Shown here: one piece after another, positions 45,579-54,428 of the stretch | Layout: each line of letters opens with the position of its first letter | How positions within the stretch are numbered: position 1 is the first letter of the stretch | Source of the DNA: Pseudomonas sp. C1C7 | GTDB taxonomy: Bacteria > Pseudomonadota > Gammaproteobacteria > Pseudomonadales > Pseudomonadaceae | NCBI RefSeq assembly: GCF_013359595.1 | Contig: NZ_JABFMP010000006.1 | Coordinates: forward strand, 131,598 to 195,597 | Length of the DNA: 64,000 bases | Direction: 5' to 3' | Made by a program: the position numbers and the translations under genes | Notes under the pieces: model-generated | Told to the model about the DNA's origin: nothing | What the model saw: only the letters and a program-made list of their open reading frames with translations | Database searches by the model: none

Positions 45579-47105
45579 ATGACTTCGCATCCGAATCTCG
45601 ATCAATTAAACCCTGAAGAACTGCGTGCCTTGGCGGCGCAGTTGATCCAGCGCGTCGAGACAATGGACAAACAAATCATCCATTACAAGTCGGTCAACGA
45701 GAAGCTGGCCCACGAGATCGCGCAGCTCAAACGTTTCAAGTTTGCCAAGCACAGCGAGCAGCTAAGTCCGGATCAAGCCAGCTTGCTTGACGACTTGATC
45801 GACACTGACATCGCCGCCATTGAAGCTGAGCTTGAAGCGCTGCGACCAGCGCCTTTCGGAGCCAAATTCTGCCAGCAGCCTAAACGCGCTGCGCTGCCAC
45901 CGCAGTTCCCTCGCAAACTGATCCATCACGAACCAGAAAACAGACACTGCCAGTGCGGCTGCGCCCTCAAGCGTATTGGCGAAGATGCCAGTGAAAAGCT
46001 CGACTACACGCCTGGCGTATTCACCGTCGAACGCCACATCCGTGGAAAATGGGTCTGCCAACAGTGCGAAACGCTGATCCAGGCGCCGGTACCGGCGCAT
46101 GTTATCGACAAAGGCATACCGACGGCGGGTCTGCTGGCCCACGTCATGGTGGCCAAGTTTGCCGACCATCTACCGCTGTATCGGCAGGAGAAAATCTTTG
46201 GCCGTGCAGGGTTGCCCATCGCCCGTTCGACCCTGGCGCAATGGGTAGGCAACTGCGGCGTGCAACTTCAACCGCTAGTCGATGCGCTGCGTGAAGCCGT
46301 GCTGACGCACTGCGTCGTCCACGCCGACGAAACACCAGTACAAATGCTTACGCCTGGTGCGAAGAAAACTCATCGCGCGTACGTCTGGGCCTATGCCACC
46401 AGCCAGTTCTCTGAGCTGGCGGCGGTCGTTTATGATTTCAGTCCGAGCCGTGCTGGCCAACATGCCCGAAACTTCCTTGGCAACTGGAGCGGCAAGCTGG
46501 TCTGCGACGACTTTGCTGGATACAAGGCAGGCTTTGAACTGGGCGTCACGGAGATCGGCTGCATGGCCCATGCACGTCGAAAGTTCTTCGACTTGCACGC
46601 CACCAACAAGAGCAAGATTGCCGAAAAAGCGTTGCACTACATCGCGGCCTTGTACGAAGTTGAACGAGAAGCACGCGAGCTGGAACCGAATGTCCGGCAG
46701 CGCATACGGCAGGAAAAAGCAGCACCGATAATCGATGCACTTCATACCTGGATGATCGCCCAGAGGCAGCTTGTGCCTGAAGGATCGGCCATCTCCAAGG
46801 CGTTGGATTACAGCCTCAAACGCTGGTTAGCGCTGACGCGCTATCTCAATGACGGTGATGTGCCAATCGATAATAACTGGTGCGAGAATCAAATCCGGCC
46901 ATGGGCACTTGGGCGCTCGAACTGGCTTTTCGCGGGCTCGTTACGCAGCGGTAAACGTGCGGCTGCAATCATGAGTTTGATTCAGACTGCACGGCTCAAC
47001 GGGCATGATCCATATGCGTACCTGAAGGACGTCCTCACCCGCCTGCCGACACAGCGAGCGAGTGAGATTACTGAGCTACTTCCGCATAAGTGGGTTCACA
47101 TTTAA
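45579..47105 (+). CDS. tnpC: IS66 transposase TnpC
   Basis: The 508-residue transposase starts at the ATG at 45579; an upstream in-frame ATG at 45501 would add 26 residues. The order is: an N-terminal leucine-zipper-like helix, CQCGCALKRIGEDASEKLDY and a zinc-binding WVCQQCETLIQAP segment, then the DDE catalytic core with HADETPVQ, CDDFAGYKAGF and the late NNWCENQIRPWALGRSNWLFAGS containing the Glu. The length is complete, so the enzyme itself is probably intact even though the element lacks a visible right end. Confidence 0.93.
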   Translation: MTSHPNLDQLNPEELRALAAQLIQRVETMDKQIIHYKSVNEKLAHEIAQLKRFKFAKHSEQLSPDQASLLDDLIDTDIAAIEAELEALRPAPFGAKFCQQPKRAALPPQFPRKLIHHEPENRHCQCGCALKRIGEDASEKLDYTPGVFTVERHIRGKWVCQQCETLIQAPVPAHVIDKGIPTAGLLAHVMVAKFADHLPLYRQEKIFGRAGLPIARSTLAQWVGNCGVQLQPLVDALREAVLTHCVVHADETPVQMLTPGAKKTHRAYVWAYATSQFSELAAVVYDFSPSRAGQHARNFLGNWSGKLVCDDFAGYKAGFELGVTEIGCMAHARRKFFDLHATNKSKIAEKALHYIAALYEVEREARELEPNVRQRIRQEKAAPIIDALHTWMIAQRQLVPEGSAISKALDYSLKRWLALTRYLNDGDVPIDNNWCENQIRPWALGRSNWLFAGSLRSGKRAAAIMSLIQTARLNGHDPYAYLKDVLTRLPTQRASEITELLPHKWVHI

Positions 47106-47118
47106 CAGTCCAGATTTT

Positions 47119-47664
47119 CTAGTGAGACACCAGGCTTTTTGGAACGTAGGCAGCTACTGACCTGCGGATTTCTTCCCTAGCCTCATCTGCGCTGCCCCAG
47201 CGCCCCATCTTCACCCACTTACCCGGTTCCAACGCCTTGTAGTTTTCAAAGAAGTGCTGAATCTGCGCAAGCAGAAGTGCGGGAAGGTCTTCGCACTCCT
47301 TAATATCGCTGTACGTCGAGCTGAGTTTGTCATGAGGAACAGCGATTACCTTGGCATCGGCGCCAGCTTCGTCTGTCATGTACATCACGCCAACTGGACG
47401 ACTGCGAATGACAACGCCAGGAGAGACCGGATAAGGGCAGATCACCAGTACGTCCAGTGGATCGCCATCATCGCTTAGCGTGTTCGGAATAAACCCGTAG
47501 TTGGCCGGATAGAACATTGGTGTACTGAGGAAGCGATCAACGAAGATCTGCCCGCTTGGTTTGTCTACCTCGTACTTGATCGGAGAGTGGTTTGCAGGGA
47601 TCTCGATAACGGTGAAGAAGTCATCGGGGATTGCGTTACCAGCTGGAATGTCCGCATAGCTCAT
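47119..47664 (-). CDS. ppa: Inorganic pyrophosphatase
   Basis: The 181-residue family I pyrophosphatase has the metal-binding motif [15 protein letters not shown] with its Asp residues, plus [13 protein letters not shown], and the late region [20 protein letters not shown]. It hydrolyses PPi to 2 Pi. Fluoride strongly inhibits this enzyme, so its position as third gene of the crcB operon suggests extra enzyme to offset inhibition. It is likely a second copy in addition to the housekeeping gene. The IS66-type element ends 13 bp beyond its stop. Confidence 0.93.
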   Translation of the reverse strand: MSYADIPAGNAIPDDFFTVIEIPANHSPIKYEVDKPSGQIFVDRFLSTPMFYPANYGFIPNTLSDDGDPLDVLVICPYPVSPGVVIRSRPVGVMYMTDEAGADAKVIAVPHDKLSSTYSDIKECEDLPALLLAQIQHFFENYKALEPGKWVKMGRWGSADEAREEIRRSVAAYVPKSLVSH

Positions 47665-47699
47665 GTTCGTATCTCCAAGGGATTAAGAAGGGTTTTGGG

Positions 47700-48023
47700 C
47701 TAGTTGGCCTTTTTGCCGACGGTGCCCATTTCGATTGGGGTCTTTATGTAGAACACTGAGATCTCCTCTAGCTCCAATCGCTTGAACAACCTTTCGGATT
47801 CGTCCTCGGTGATAGCCATGCGAATTTCGGTCGGCTGATCCGCCAGTTCAAAAAAATGTGAGGAGTGCAACCGGCCAGTATGCCCAAAGCCCTCGATACC
47901 TGTAGAAAGGGTCGCGCCACGCAGCCCCATTTCCTTTGCTACATCAACGATCCAGTCGCCCAGCATCTTTCCCTGGTAACGACGGTTCTGTTGGGTAAAG
48001 AAAATCACCAGAAAACCTTTCAT
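47700..48023 (-). CDS. DUF190 family protein of the fluoride operon
   Basis: The 107-residue protein starts at the ATG at 48023, which has GAGGAG 6 nt upstream (an earlier ATG at 48029 abuts that site). MKGFLVIFFTQQNRRYQGKMLGDWIVDVAKEMGLRGATLSTGIEGFG is typical of DUF190, a small PII-like fold. DUF190 genes often follow crcB and may bind nucleotides or sense the channel state. The gene begins 10 bp after the crcB stop and lies 35 bp before ppa. Confidence 0.87.
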   Translation of the reverse strand: MKGFLVIFFTQQNRRYQGKMLGDWIVDVAKEMGLRGATLSTGIEGFGHTGRLHSSHFFELADQPTEIRMAITEDESERLFKRLELEEISVFYIKTPIEMGTVGKKAN

Positions 48024-48033
48024 TTTCATCTCC

Positions 48034-48417
48034 TCAACGCGTGCCAATCATTTGAAATGACAGAAGCCCGGCAGCCGTCATCGCCAACGAGCCCACGACG
48101 TGTAACGAAATCGAGCCAAGTGCCCACAGCAATCTCCCTTCTTGGATTAGGGCAACTGTTTCGGCTGAAAAGGTGGAAAAGGTGGTAAGTCCCCCACAGA
48201 AACCCGTGATGATCAGCAGGCGCCATTCAGGGCTTAAGGAAGGAGATGCGGCCAAGAACGCGATGGCTAGTCCGATGATGTACCCCCCGACCATGTTCGC
48301 CACCACAGTGCCTGGGGGAATTGTCGGGAACAGCGCGTTGAGCTTCATGCCCAGAAGCCAGCGCAACCAGGCACCAAGTGATGCGCCGATTGCGATAACT
48401 AATAGTGATTTCAGCAT
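48034..48417 (-). CDS. crcB: Fluoride ion channel CrcB/Fluc
   Basis: The 127-residue protein has four membrane helices and starts at the ATG at 48417. The signature [15 protein letters not shown] in helix 3, with the Phe box that lines the fluoride path, and [16 protein letters not shown] with the conserved Asn are present; [13 protein letters not shown] is the N-terminal motif. It forms a dual-topology dimer that exports fluoride. A fluoride riboswitch lies about 145-200 nt upstream, which confirms the function. Confidence 0.95.
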   Translation of the reverse strand: MLKSLLVIAIGASLGAWLRWLLGMKLNALFPTIPPGTVVANMVGGYIIGLAIAFLAASPSLSPEWRLLIITGFCGGLTTFSTFSAETVALIQEGRLLWALGSISLHVVGSLAMTAAGLLSFQMIGTR

Positions 48418-48561
48418 GGCTGCAAATCTCCTCTGGGCTGGTAGAGCCGAGGAGGTGCTGATAACCGCATGCGAAGAGAGGGGGCTGATATGAGAATGGT
48501 AGTCACAATCCTGTCCTAAATTGATGGACAGGGGGCACACCTACGCACCCTGTCCAGGGTT

Positions 48562-48615
48562 CACGTAGGCATCATCAGCACGAAGCGGTTTAAGGAGGAA
48601 TGCCATCTCCTGAGA
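48562..48615 (-). promoter_or_regulatory. Fluoride (crcB-motif) riboswitch
   Basis: On the minus strand, GGAGATGGCATTCCTCC is followed by TTAAACCGC and GCTGATGATGCCTACG. These are the conserved blocks of the crcB motif, including the pseudoknot-forming GATGGC and the GATGATGCC segment. Below it lies ACCCTGGACAGGGT and a CCTGTCC...GGACAGG stem (48505-48560), the likely expression platform. It turns on the crcB-DUF190-ppa operon when fluoride binds. Confidence 0.92.
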
Positions 48616-48806
48616 AGATCCTATAGCAACATTACCGAAAAACTCAACCTCCAAGCACTCAAATCTGTACGGCCTCCCGGGACACTGTGTCTGCTGTCAT
48701 GGTGACGTGAGCTAGCCCAGCCGCCCTCAATGGAAGCTCGAAAATAGGTAAAGTGGATTTCCAATCCAGTTGTTCAATACGGGTTTGGCAGACGCTTACG
48801 TTTGAT

Positions 48807-49166
48807 TTACTTCATTACAGGCATCGAGAACTCAGCCCCTTCACGCACTCCAGACGACGGCCAGCGTTGGGTAATCGTTTTGCGCTTGCTGTAAAAACGT
48901 ACGGCATCCGGGCCGTAAGCATGTAAATCGCCAAACAACGAGCGCTTCCAACCACCAAAACTGTGGTAGGCAACAGGCACTGGCAGCGGCACGTTGATGC
49001 CGACCATACCGACCTTGATGTTGTCGCAGAAATATCGCGCAGCTTCACCATCACGAGTAAAGATGCAGGTGCCGTTTCCGTACTCACGGGCATCGATCAG
49101 CCTCATGGCCTCCTGCATGCTATGCGCACGCACGACCAGCAAAACCGGCCCAAAGATCATTCGCGT
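48807..49166 (-). pseudogene. dddC: C-terminal remnant of CoA-acylating aldehyde dehydrogenase (dddC/mmsA type)
   Basis: About 118 codons match the end of methylmalonate/malonate-semialdehyde dehydrogenase: [64 protein letters not shown] and [20 protein letters not shown]. The first ~370 residues, with the NAD site and catalytic Cys, are absent; only about 50 bp separate the remnant from the upstream dddB stop. In known DMSP clusters, DddC makes acetyl-CoA from malonate semialdehyde and follows dddB, as here. The gene is non-functional in this strain. Confidence 0.82.
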
Positions 49167-49218
49167 GTTCCTTATTGTTGAGTACACGGCAGCTGCCGCT
49201 GATGTGGGTAAGTGTTGG

Positions 49219-50376
49219 CTACCAGAGGTTGCGGTAGAGCTCGATCATCTCGTCGACCGAAGGCACGCGCGGATTGTTGCCAGGTGAACCGGAGGCCAAG
49301 GCTTGCTCAGCCATGGTTGGCATCAGGTCGAAAAAGCGTGAGCGACTGATACCAAAGCCTTCAGGCGTGGGAACTTGCAACTCGTCGTTGAGTGCCTGCA
49401 GCTCGACGAGCAATTTGGCGTTGGCGCTTTCATCGCTGTCCTGAGCGGTCGCGACGCCCATGGCCCGAGCACAATCGGCGTAGCGCTTCGGAGCGCCGGG
49501 AATGGAGAAGGCCGTGACACCCGGCAGCAGCATCGCGTTGGAAAGACCGTGCGGCATATGGAAGAACGCCCCAATTGGCCGGCTCATGCCGTGCACCAGT
49601 GCTACGGAGGCGGCCGAGAACGCAACGCCGGCCAACGTCGAGCCCAACATCAGCGCTTCACGCGCGGCAATGTCCTGGCCTGAGTGATAGGCCCGACGCA
49701 GATTCGGGCTTATCAGGCGCATCGCGGCCAGTGCCTGGCTGTCGCTGTAGAGATTGGCTTTGAGGCTGACATAGGCCTCTATGGCGTGGGTCAACGCATC
49801 GATCCCGGTATCCGCCGTGACACGGGCCGGCAGACTGAGCGTCAGGTTGTAGTCGACCAATGCCGCCACAGGCATGAACCCTTGGCCCACGCAGAGCATT
49901 TTTTCGTCGTTCTGCTCATCCGTGATGATGGTGAAACGGGTCACTTCAGAACCCGTGCCGGCGGTGGTTGGCACGGCAATAATTGGCAGGCCTTGCTCAC
50001 TCACCTGGCGTGGAAACTTGTAGTCGCGCATCTCACCACCGAACCTGGCGAGAATGCCGATGGCTTTAGCGCTGTCGATAGGACTGCCACCACCCAACGC
50101 GATGATGCTGTCATAGTCCCCCGAACGCGCGTGTTCCACTCCGGCACGAATCGAGTCGACCGTAGGCTCCGGCACCGTGTCGGCGAACACATCGGCGCTC
50201 AACCCCTTGGTTGCGAGAACATCCTGGATGCGCCCGGCATAACCGAGTTGAACCATCATTTTGTCGGTGATGATCAGTGGCCGGGAACACCCGAGAGTGC
50301 TCAGCACATCGGGAATGGCTTCACTGGCCTTGGCCCCCACCTGCAGGATGCGCGGCAAGATTATTTGATTGGACAT
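49219..50376 (-). CDS. dddB: Iron-containing alcohol dehydrogenase, DddB-like
   Basis: The 385-residue protein starts at the ATG at 50376. [14 protein letters not shown] and [12 protein letters not shown] bind the nucleotide; metal ligands read as Asp193, His197, His262 and His276 ([25 protein letters not shown]). In DMSP pathways DddB oxidises 3-hydroxypropionate (or its CoA ester) to malonate semialdehyde. It lies 130 bp downstream of dddD and just before a dddC remnant, the gene order known from DddD-type clusters. The family call is firm; the substrate follows from context. Confidence 0.85.
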   Translation of the reverse strand: MSNQIILPRILQVGAKASEAIPDVLSTLGCSRPLIITDKMMVQLGYAGRIQDVLATKGLSADVFADTVPEPTVDSIRAGVEHARSGDYDSIIALGGGSPIDSAKAIGILARFGGEMRDYKFPRQVSEQGLPIIAVPTTAGTGSEVTRFTIITDEQNDEKMLCVGQGFMPVAALVDYNLTLSLPARVTADTGIDALTHAIEAYVSLKANLYSDSQALAAMRLISPNLRRAYHSGQDIAAREALMLGSTLAGVAFSAASVALVHGMSRPIGAFFHMPHGLSNAMLLPGVTAFSIPGAPKRYADCARAMGVATAQDSDESANAKLLVELQALNDELQVPTPEGFGISRSRFFDLMPTMAEQALASGSPGNNPRVPSVDEMIELYRNLW

Positions 50377-50506
50377 GTTGCCTCCGGGGTTTCCATGTGG
50401 GTGCACGCCTCCCTGCAGAGACTGCCCCCAATGACTGTTGGTGATGGAGTTAATCCGGGTACAGGAGCCTTTGAAGTGCTCCGTACCCTGGATTCAAGCG
50501 AATGCG

Positions 50507-53005
50507 TCAGCTGGGCAAATACTCTTGGCTCCAGCTGTCACCGATGACTGCACATGCCATGAGCGTGTCGATCCGGCTTTGGCTGTAGCCGAGCTCGGCC
50601 AGTACAGATCGCGTGGATGCACCAAACTTTTCAGCCGGGGCCAATGCGCGGATGGCGGCATGGCGCGGGCGAATAGCAAAGGGATCGAGCTGGGTCACGC
50701 AGCGTCCACTCGGGTGATCGGCGTAGACGCTGAACGAGTAGCTGCCGTTATCCGTGCCAGGGTAATTGTCAGCCGGTCGGCTATAGCGCTGGCGCAGCGT
50801 GTCGATGTTGTCCGGAACAGCCGCTGCGACGCCGGCCGCCTGCAGGCGGGTTTGCCAGGTTTCTCCCGCTGTCTTGATAAGCGCTGCACCGAGGAACTGT
50901 GCAGGGTCGCTGGCCACAGACAGGCCTTGCAGGCCTTGTACTGACTCCAGCGTGTTCAGATCGACTTCGTTGGCATCGAGGTAAAGCCAGCCGTCCGCTG
51001 TGCGATAGAAACGCGACAGATCGCTGTATCCCAACGCGTCGCGTCCCGTTGGTTCATCAAAGGGTGCACGGCCCACGTAGTCATAGCAGAAAGGAATCTG
51101 AACCAGGTTGCCCAGCGCCGCGAGCGACGTACGAGCACGGCTGACTTTGCCTGTCCTGGTTTTTTGATACAACGCGGTGGCCACCCCAAGCGCAGCGGCG
51201 AAGCCACACATCACGTCGATGGTGCCAACGTGGGCGTGCTCTTCGGGCGTCTCCATACCCCCGCCGAAACGCAGCATGATGCCGGTCGTCGCCTGGATCA
51301 GGTCGTCGTACCCCAGGTAGTCGGTGCGAGGGCCACGGCGCGGGCCACCGAAGCAGTCCAGCTGGCAAAAAATCACCTCAGGGTTCACTGCCTTCAGGCT
51401 GACCTCATCCAGGCCCAATGGCGCCAGTTGACGATCAGGTGCATTCATCACGATGACATCGACCGACTTCACCAGACGGTTGAATACCTCGCGCCCCTCT
51501 TCCTGATTGAGGTCAACCAGAATGCTCTGTTTGCCACGCGCCGACGACATGCCGAACACAACGGTGTTCCAAGGGTCGTAATTGGGCTTGGTGGGATCCA
51601 GCTTTATGACCTCAGCACCAAATCGGCCAAGGAATGAAGTCGAGTGCGGGCCGGCGATGACGTTGGTCAGATCGAGAATTTTAACCCCGTCCAACCATCC
51701 TTTTGAGCCCTGCTGCGTTGCAATTGGCAATACCTCCCGAGCACCTTCACTCAGGGTGGCGAGCGCCTCCTCGACACTGACTTCTCGGCGCGACAGCGGC
51801 GACAACATCAACTCTGAACTGTCTTCAAGCCAGGCGATGGCGCCGGGTTGTTTCATCCGGCCGTATTGGTGATCAACGACGTCGACCACCAAACCGGCAG
51901 TATTGGCATGCTCGTCATGCAACCACTCCTGAGTGGAGCGATGAGGTGCGCCAGGAAACTGCCCTTCACCAAAGATTTTTTCCCATTGCGCAGCCGTCTT
52001 GGTCAGGAACACTTCCTTCATGCGCGCAGAGATCCGCTTCGCCCAGTTTCCGGGCAGTGGATAGACACCGAGGGAGGCATCCCCTTCCCATTGGTCGAAG
52101 GGTAAATACGGGTCGTCGACTTTAGGCAGGCCTGCCGCGAGCATTTCTTCGTACAAACCCATCGCCTGCAAGCAGCGTTTGGCGTGAGAGCGATGGGATG
52201 GGCACACCGCGTAAAATTTGCGCCCGTCAGCACATTCATAGGTGCGGTAAAAGGGATCGAGATACTCCTGCAAATCCTCGTAGCTGAGATTCATCGGCAG
52301 GTTTTCGGCACGCCGACGCTCGATCTCTTTCTCACGCAACGTTTTGTAGCGCGCAGGATACCCATCAATCTTGATCGAGTTATAAGACAGCCCTTCCATG
52401 ACCGCCGCTGCCAGCGGCACCTCAATTTCGTCCCCCACCCCGGTGCGTTGCCTGGCCTGCAACGCCAGCACTACAGCTGAAACGGCAAGCATGGTGCCGT
52501 AGGCCGAGGCGAGCGGTAGCGGCGAGAAGCTCGGGTTGATGCCCATCAACACCCTGTTTTGCCCCATGTCGGTGAACACCCCGGAGGCCGAAGCGATAAT
52601 TGCCTCGGTAGCACGCCATTGGCTTCGGAGTTCATCATTGGTGGCGAAACCGGGGATGGACAGGCTGATCAATGACGGGTACTCACGACGCAACTCGGCA
52701 AAATCCAGCCCCAGGTTTTTCATCACGCCGGGTCGGAAGTTCTCGATCACGATGTCGGCCTTGGCGATCACCTGTCGCGCCTGCTGCAGGCCTTCGGTGG
52801 ACTTCAAATCCAGGCGCAAGCATTGCTTGTTGCGGTTGAGGACGGCGTTTGCCGGGCTGTCCCAGAGAGGGCCAGCAGGCGGATCGATATGAATGACCGT
52901 AGCGCCGAGATCGCCCAGAATCATCGCGACCGCCGGGCCAGCAATGTATTGACCAAAATCGATGACGTTCACGCCGCTGAGGGGTAGCTGACTGAGCTTT
53001 GCCAT
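50507..53005 (-). CDS. dddD: DMSP CoA-transferase/lyase DddD (tandem CaiB/BaiF domains)
   Basis: The 832-residue protein has two class III CoA-transferase domains in tandem, about 8-400 (GVNVIDFGQYIAGPAVAMILGDLGATVIHID) and 435-820 (GVKILDLTNVIAGPHSTSFLGRFGAEVIKLD). The catalytic Asp is kept only in domain 2 (Asp597 in VGTIDVMCG); the matching place in domain 1 reads SPLPLASAYG without Asp. That asymmetry and the total length match DddD, in which (from memory) Asp602 is catalytic. DddD attaches CoA to DMSP and releases dimethyl sulfide, leaving 3-hydroxypropionyl-CoA. The dddB-like and dddC-like neighbours, a divergent LysR gene and a quaternary-amine/polyamine-type importer support the call. 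Confidence 0.87.
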   Translation of the reverse strand: MAKLSQLPLSGVNVIDFGQYIAGPAVAMILGDLGATVIHIDPPAGPLWDSPANAVLNRNKQCLRLDLKSTEGLQQARQVIAKADIVIENFRPGVMKNLGLDFAELRREYPSLISLSIPGFATNDELRSQWRATEAIIASASGVFTDMGQNRVLMGINPSFSPLPLASAYGTMLAVSAVVLALQARQRTGVGDEIEVPLAAAVMEGLSYNSIKIDGYPARYKTLREKEIERRRAENLPMNLSYEDLQEYLDPFYRTYECADGRKFYAVCPSHRSHAKRCLQAMGLYEEMLAAGLPKVDDPYLPFDQWEGDASLGVYPLPGNWAKRISARMKEVFLTKTAAQWEKIFGEGQFPGAPHRSTQEWLHDEHANTAGLVVDVVDHQYGRMKQPGAIAWLEDSSELMLSPLSRREVSVEEALATLSEGAREVLPIATQQGSKGWLDGVKILDLTNVIAGPHSTSFLGRFGAEVIKLDPTKPNYDPWNTVVFGMSSARGKQSILVDLNQEEGREVFNRLVKSVDVIVMNAPDRQLAPLGLDEVSLKAVNPEVIFCQLDCFGGPRRGPRTDYLGYDDLIQATTGIMLRFGGGMETPEEHAHVGTIDVMCGFAAALGVATALYQKTRTGKVSRARTSLAALGNLVQIPFCYDYVGRAPFDEPTGRDALGYSDLSRFYRTADGWLYLDANEVDLNTLESVQGLQGLSVASDPAQFLGAALIKTAGETWQTRLQAAGVAAAVPDNIDTLRQRYSRPADNYPGTDNGSYSFSVYADHPSGRCVTQLDPFAIRPRHAAIRALAPAEKFGASTRSVLAELGYSQSRIDTLMACAVIGDSWSQEYLPS

Positions 53006-53158
53006 GTTTCACCCATTATTTTTATTGTCCTGCTGGTTCCAGCTTTCACGCAGGGTTTCGGTTTTCAGAAGCCGTTTGCAAAGGCACATAGCGTTTAAGG
53101 CCGGCCCGTTGAATGGCGATCTGGGGCCTACTGTCGAGAAAAGCACGGGGTTGCGAAA

Positions 53159-53220
53159 GCAATAAAAAAAAGCCCTATGGGTTCATTTTTTTTATGTGAA
53201 CGGAGTAGGATTTATGGGTG
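53159..53220 (-). promoter_or_regulatory. dddD upstream element shared with the ABC importer operon
   Basis: On the minus strand, towards dddD, the order is CACCCATAAAT (53220-53210) then GGGCTTTTTTTTATTGC (53175-53159). Both blocks occur identically, in the same order, at 54264-54305 upstream of the importer operon. Between them here lies an inverted repeat GTTCA-N11-TGAAC (53181-53201) that could be a LysR site. The A/T-run part could also act as a terminator. Confidence 0.55.
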
Positions 53221-53285
53221 AATGCGGTATAACGCGCTCTGGCGCGCTGCCTCGTCAGTCCCATTTCCCGAGAGAACCCGTTGCC

Positions 53286-54185
53286 ATGAAGAAGCGATTA
53301 CCCCCGCTCAACTGGTTGCGCGCATTCGAATCAGCTGCCCGCCATCTGAGTTTTACCGACGCAGCACTCGAACTGAGCCTCACTCAGGCCGCAGTCAGCC
53401 AGCAGATCAAAGCCCTGGAGTCACAGCTGGGCGCCGCGCTATTCAAGCGGCTACCCCGTGGCCTTGAACTGACAGAACCGGGGCTGGCCTTTTTGCCCGT
53501 TGTCCATGAGTCGGTGGAGCGCCTGGCCGCCGCCACCGACGAAATTTTTGGCCAAGGACATCGCAAGGTTCTAACGGTGCGCAGCAGCCTGGTGTTCTTT
53601 ACCCATTGGCTGGCTAACCGACTGCCACATTTTCGGGAGCAGCATCCGGACATCAATCTGCGTATCACCAGCAACATCTGGATGGGCGATACCGACCTCG
53701 AAGCCGATCTGGAAATACGTTACGGCAGTGGCAAATGGAGCGGTCTGAAAAGTGAACGGCTGACTTGGGATCTGCTTTTCCCCGTGTGCTCCCCCACCTT
53801 GTCGACGATCGAAAAACCCTTGAACACTCCAAGAGACCTTCGTCATCACGAACTGCTGCATGTCCTGGGTTACGAGGAGGGTTGGGGTTACTGGCTGAAA
53901 AAAGCCAAAGCCGATGACGTCGACTCATCTCAAGGTTTGCAGTTCGATACGCTGATCTCCGCGCTGAAAATGGCGGAGCTGGGGCAAGGCGTTGCCCTGG
54001 CGCGCTCTTCACTGGTTGAGCAATACCTTCAGTCCGGACAACTCATTGCCCCCTTGGCCGCCAAATTCAAAACCTCAGAAGCGTTTTACCTGGTGTATTC
54101 CCCGCACAAGATAGTCAATCCACAGGCCGCTGCGTTTGCCAATTGGCTGATGGAAGCAGCGTTGTCGGCCCGTAGCGAGGATTAA
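53286..54185 (+). CDS. dddR: LysR-family regulator, GcvA-like (DddR-like)
   Basis: The 299-residue protein starts at the ATG at 53286. LPPLNWLRAFESAARHLSFTDAALELSLTQAAVSQQIKALESQLGAALFKRLPRGLELTEPG is the HTH of the GcvA subgroup, and the effector domain spans about 95-290. It is divergent from dddD and upstream of the importer. In other bacteria dddD clusters carry a LysR activator, DddR, that responds to DMSP or its products; the symbol here is by position, not proven orthology. Confidence 0.8.
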   Translation: MKKRLPPLNWLRAFESAARHLSFTDAALELSLTQAAVSQQIKALESQLGAALFKRLPRGLELTEPGLAFLPVVHESVERLAAATDEIFGQGHRKVLTVRSSLVFFTHWLANRLPHFREQHPDINLRITSNIWMGDTDLEADLEIRYGSGKWSGLKSERLTWDLLFPVCSPTLSTIEKPLNTPRDLRHHELLHVLGYEEGWGYWLKKAKADDVDSSQGLQFDTLISALKMAELGQGVALARSSLVEQYLQSGQLIAPLAAKFKTSEAFYLVYSPHKIVNPQAAAFANWLMEAALSARSED

Positions 54186-54263
54186 GCAAAGCGGTTTTGG
54201 CACTTGGCAATGGGCAGGGCGAATTCATCGTCCGGCCCTCCCTCTCAGATAACTTTTGTGTAG

Positions 54264-54305
54264 CACCCATAAATAAAATCGCCTCATTGGGCTTTTTTTT
54301 ATTGC
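54264..54305 (+). promoter_or_regulatory. Importer upstream element shared with dddD
   Basis: CACCCATAAAT (54264-54274) and GGGCTTTTTTTTATTGC (54289-54305) match the dddD element exactly in sequence, order and sense orientation, with 14 instead of 34 nt between the blocks. It starts 165 nt before the binding-protein gene and 79 nt after the LysR gene, so it may also end the LysR transcript (AAAATCGCC-TCATT-GGGC-T8). Confidence 0.55.
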
Positions 54306-54428
54306 TTTTACCTTCCCCGTTTTTTGCCGAGAGTAAGGCCCTGATCGTCTCCACGGCCGCTCACGCACCCTGTGCGCAACGACCTTGCGACGGTTACCCA
54401 CAAAAATAAAAAATGAGGGGTATCCCGC

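Larger units (their letters stand above)
44730..47105 (+). mobile_element. IS66-family insertion sequence, right end not found
   Basis: Three genes in the order tnpA-tnpB-tnpC define the IS66 family. The left end is probably GTAACCGTCCGGTCAACACA at 44730, similar to the GTAAGCG... terminal repeats of this family. The reverse complement that should close the element was not found after tnpC; only 13 bp separate the tnpC stop (47105) from the ppa stop (47119). The right end therefore seems deleted, which would leave the copy unable to move by itself. A GGTGTCCAC...GTGGACACC hairpin (about 44778-44805) lies before tnpA. Confidence 0.75.
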
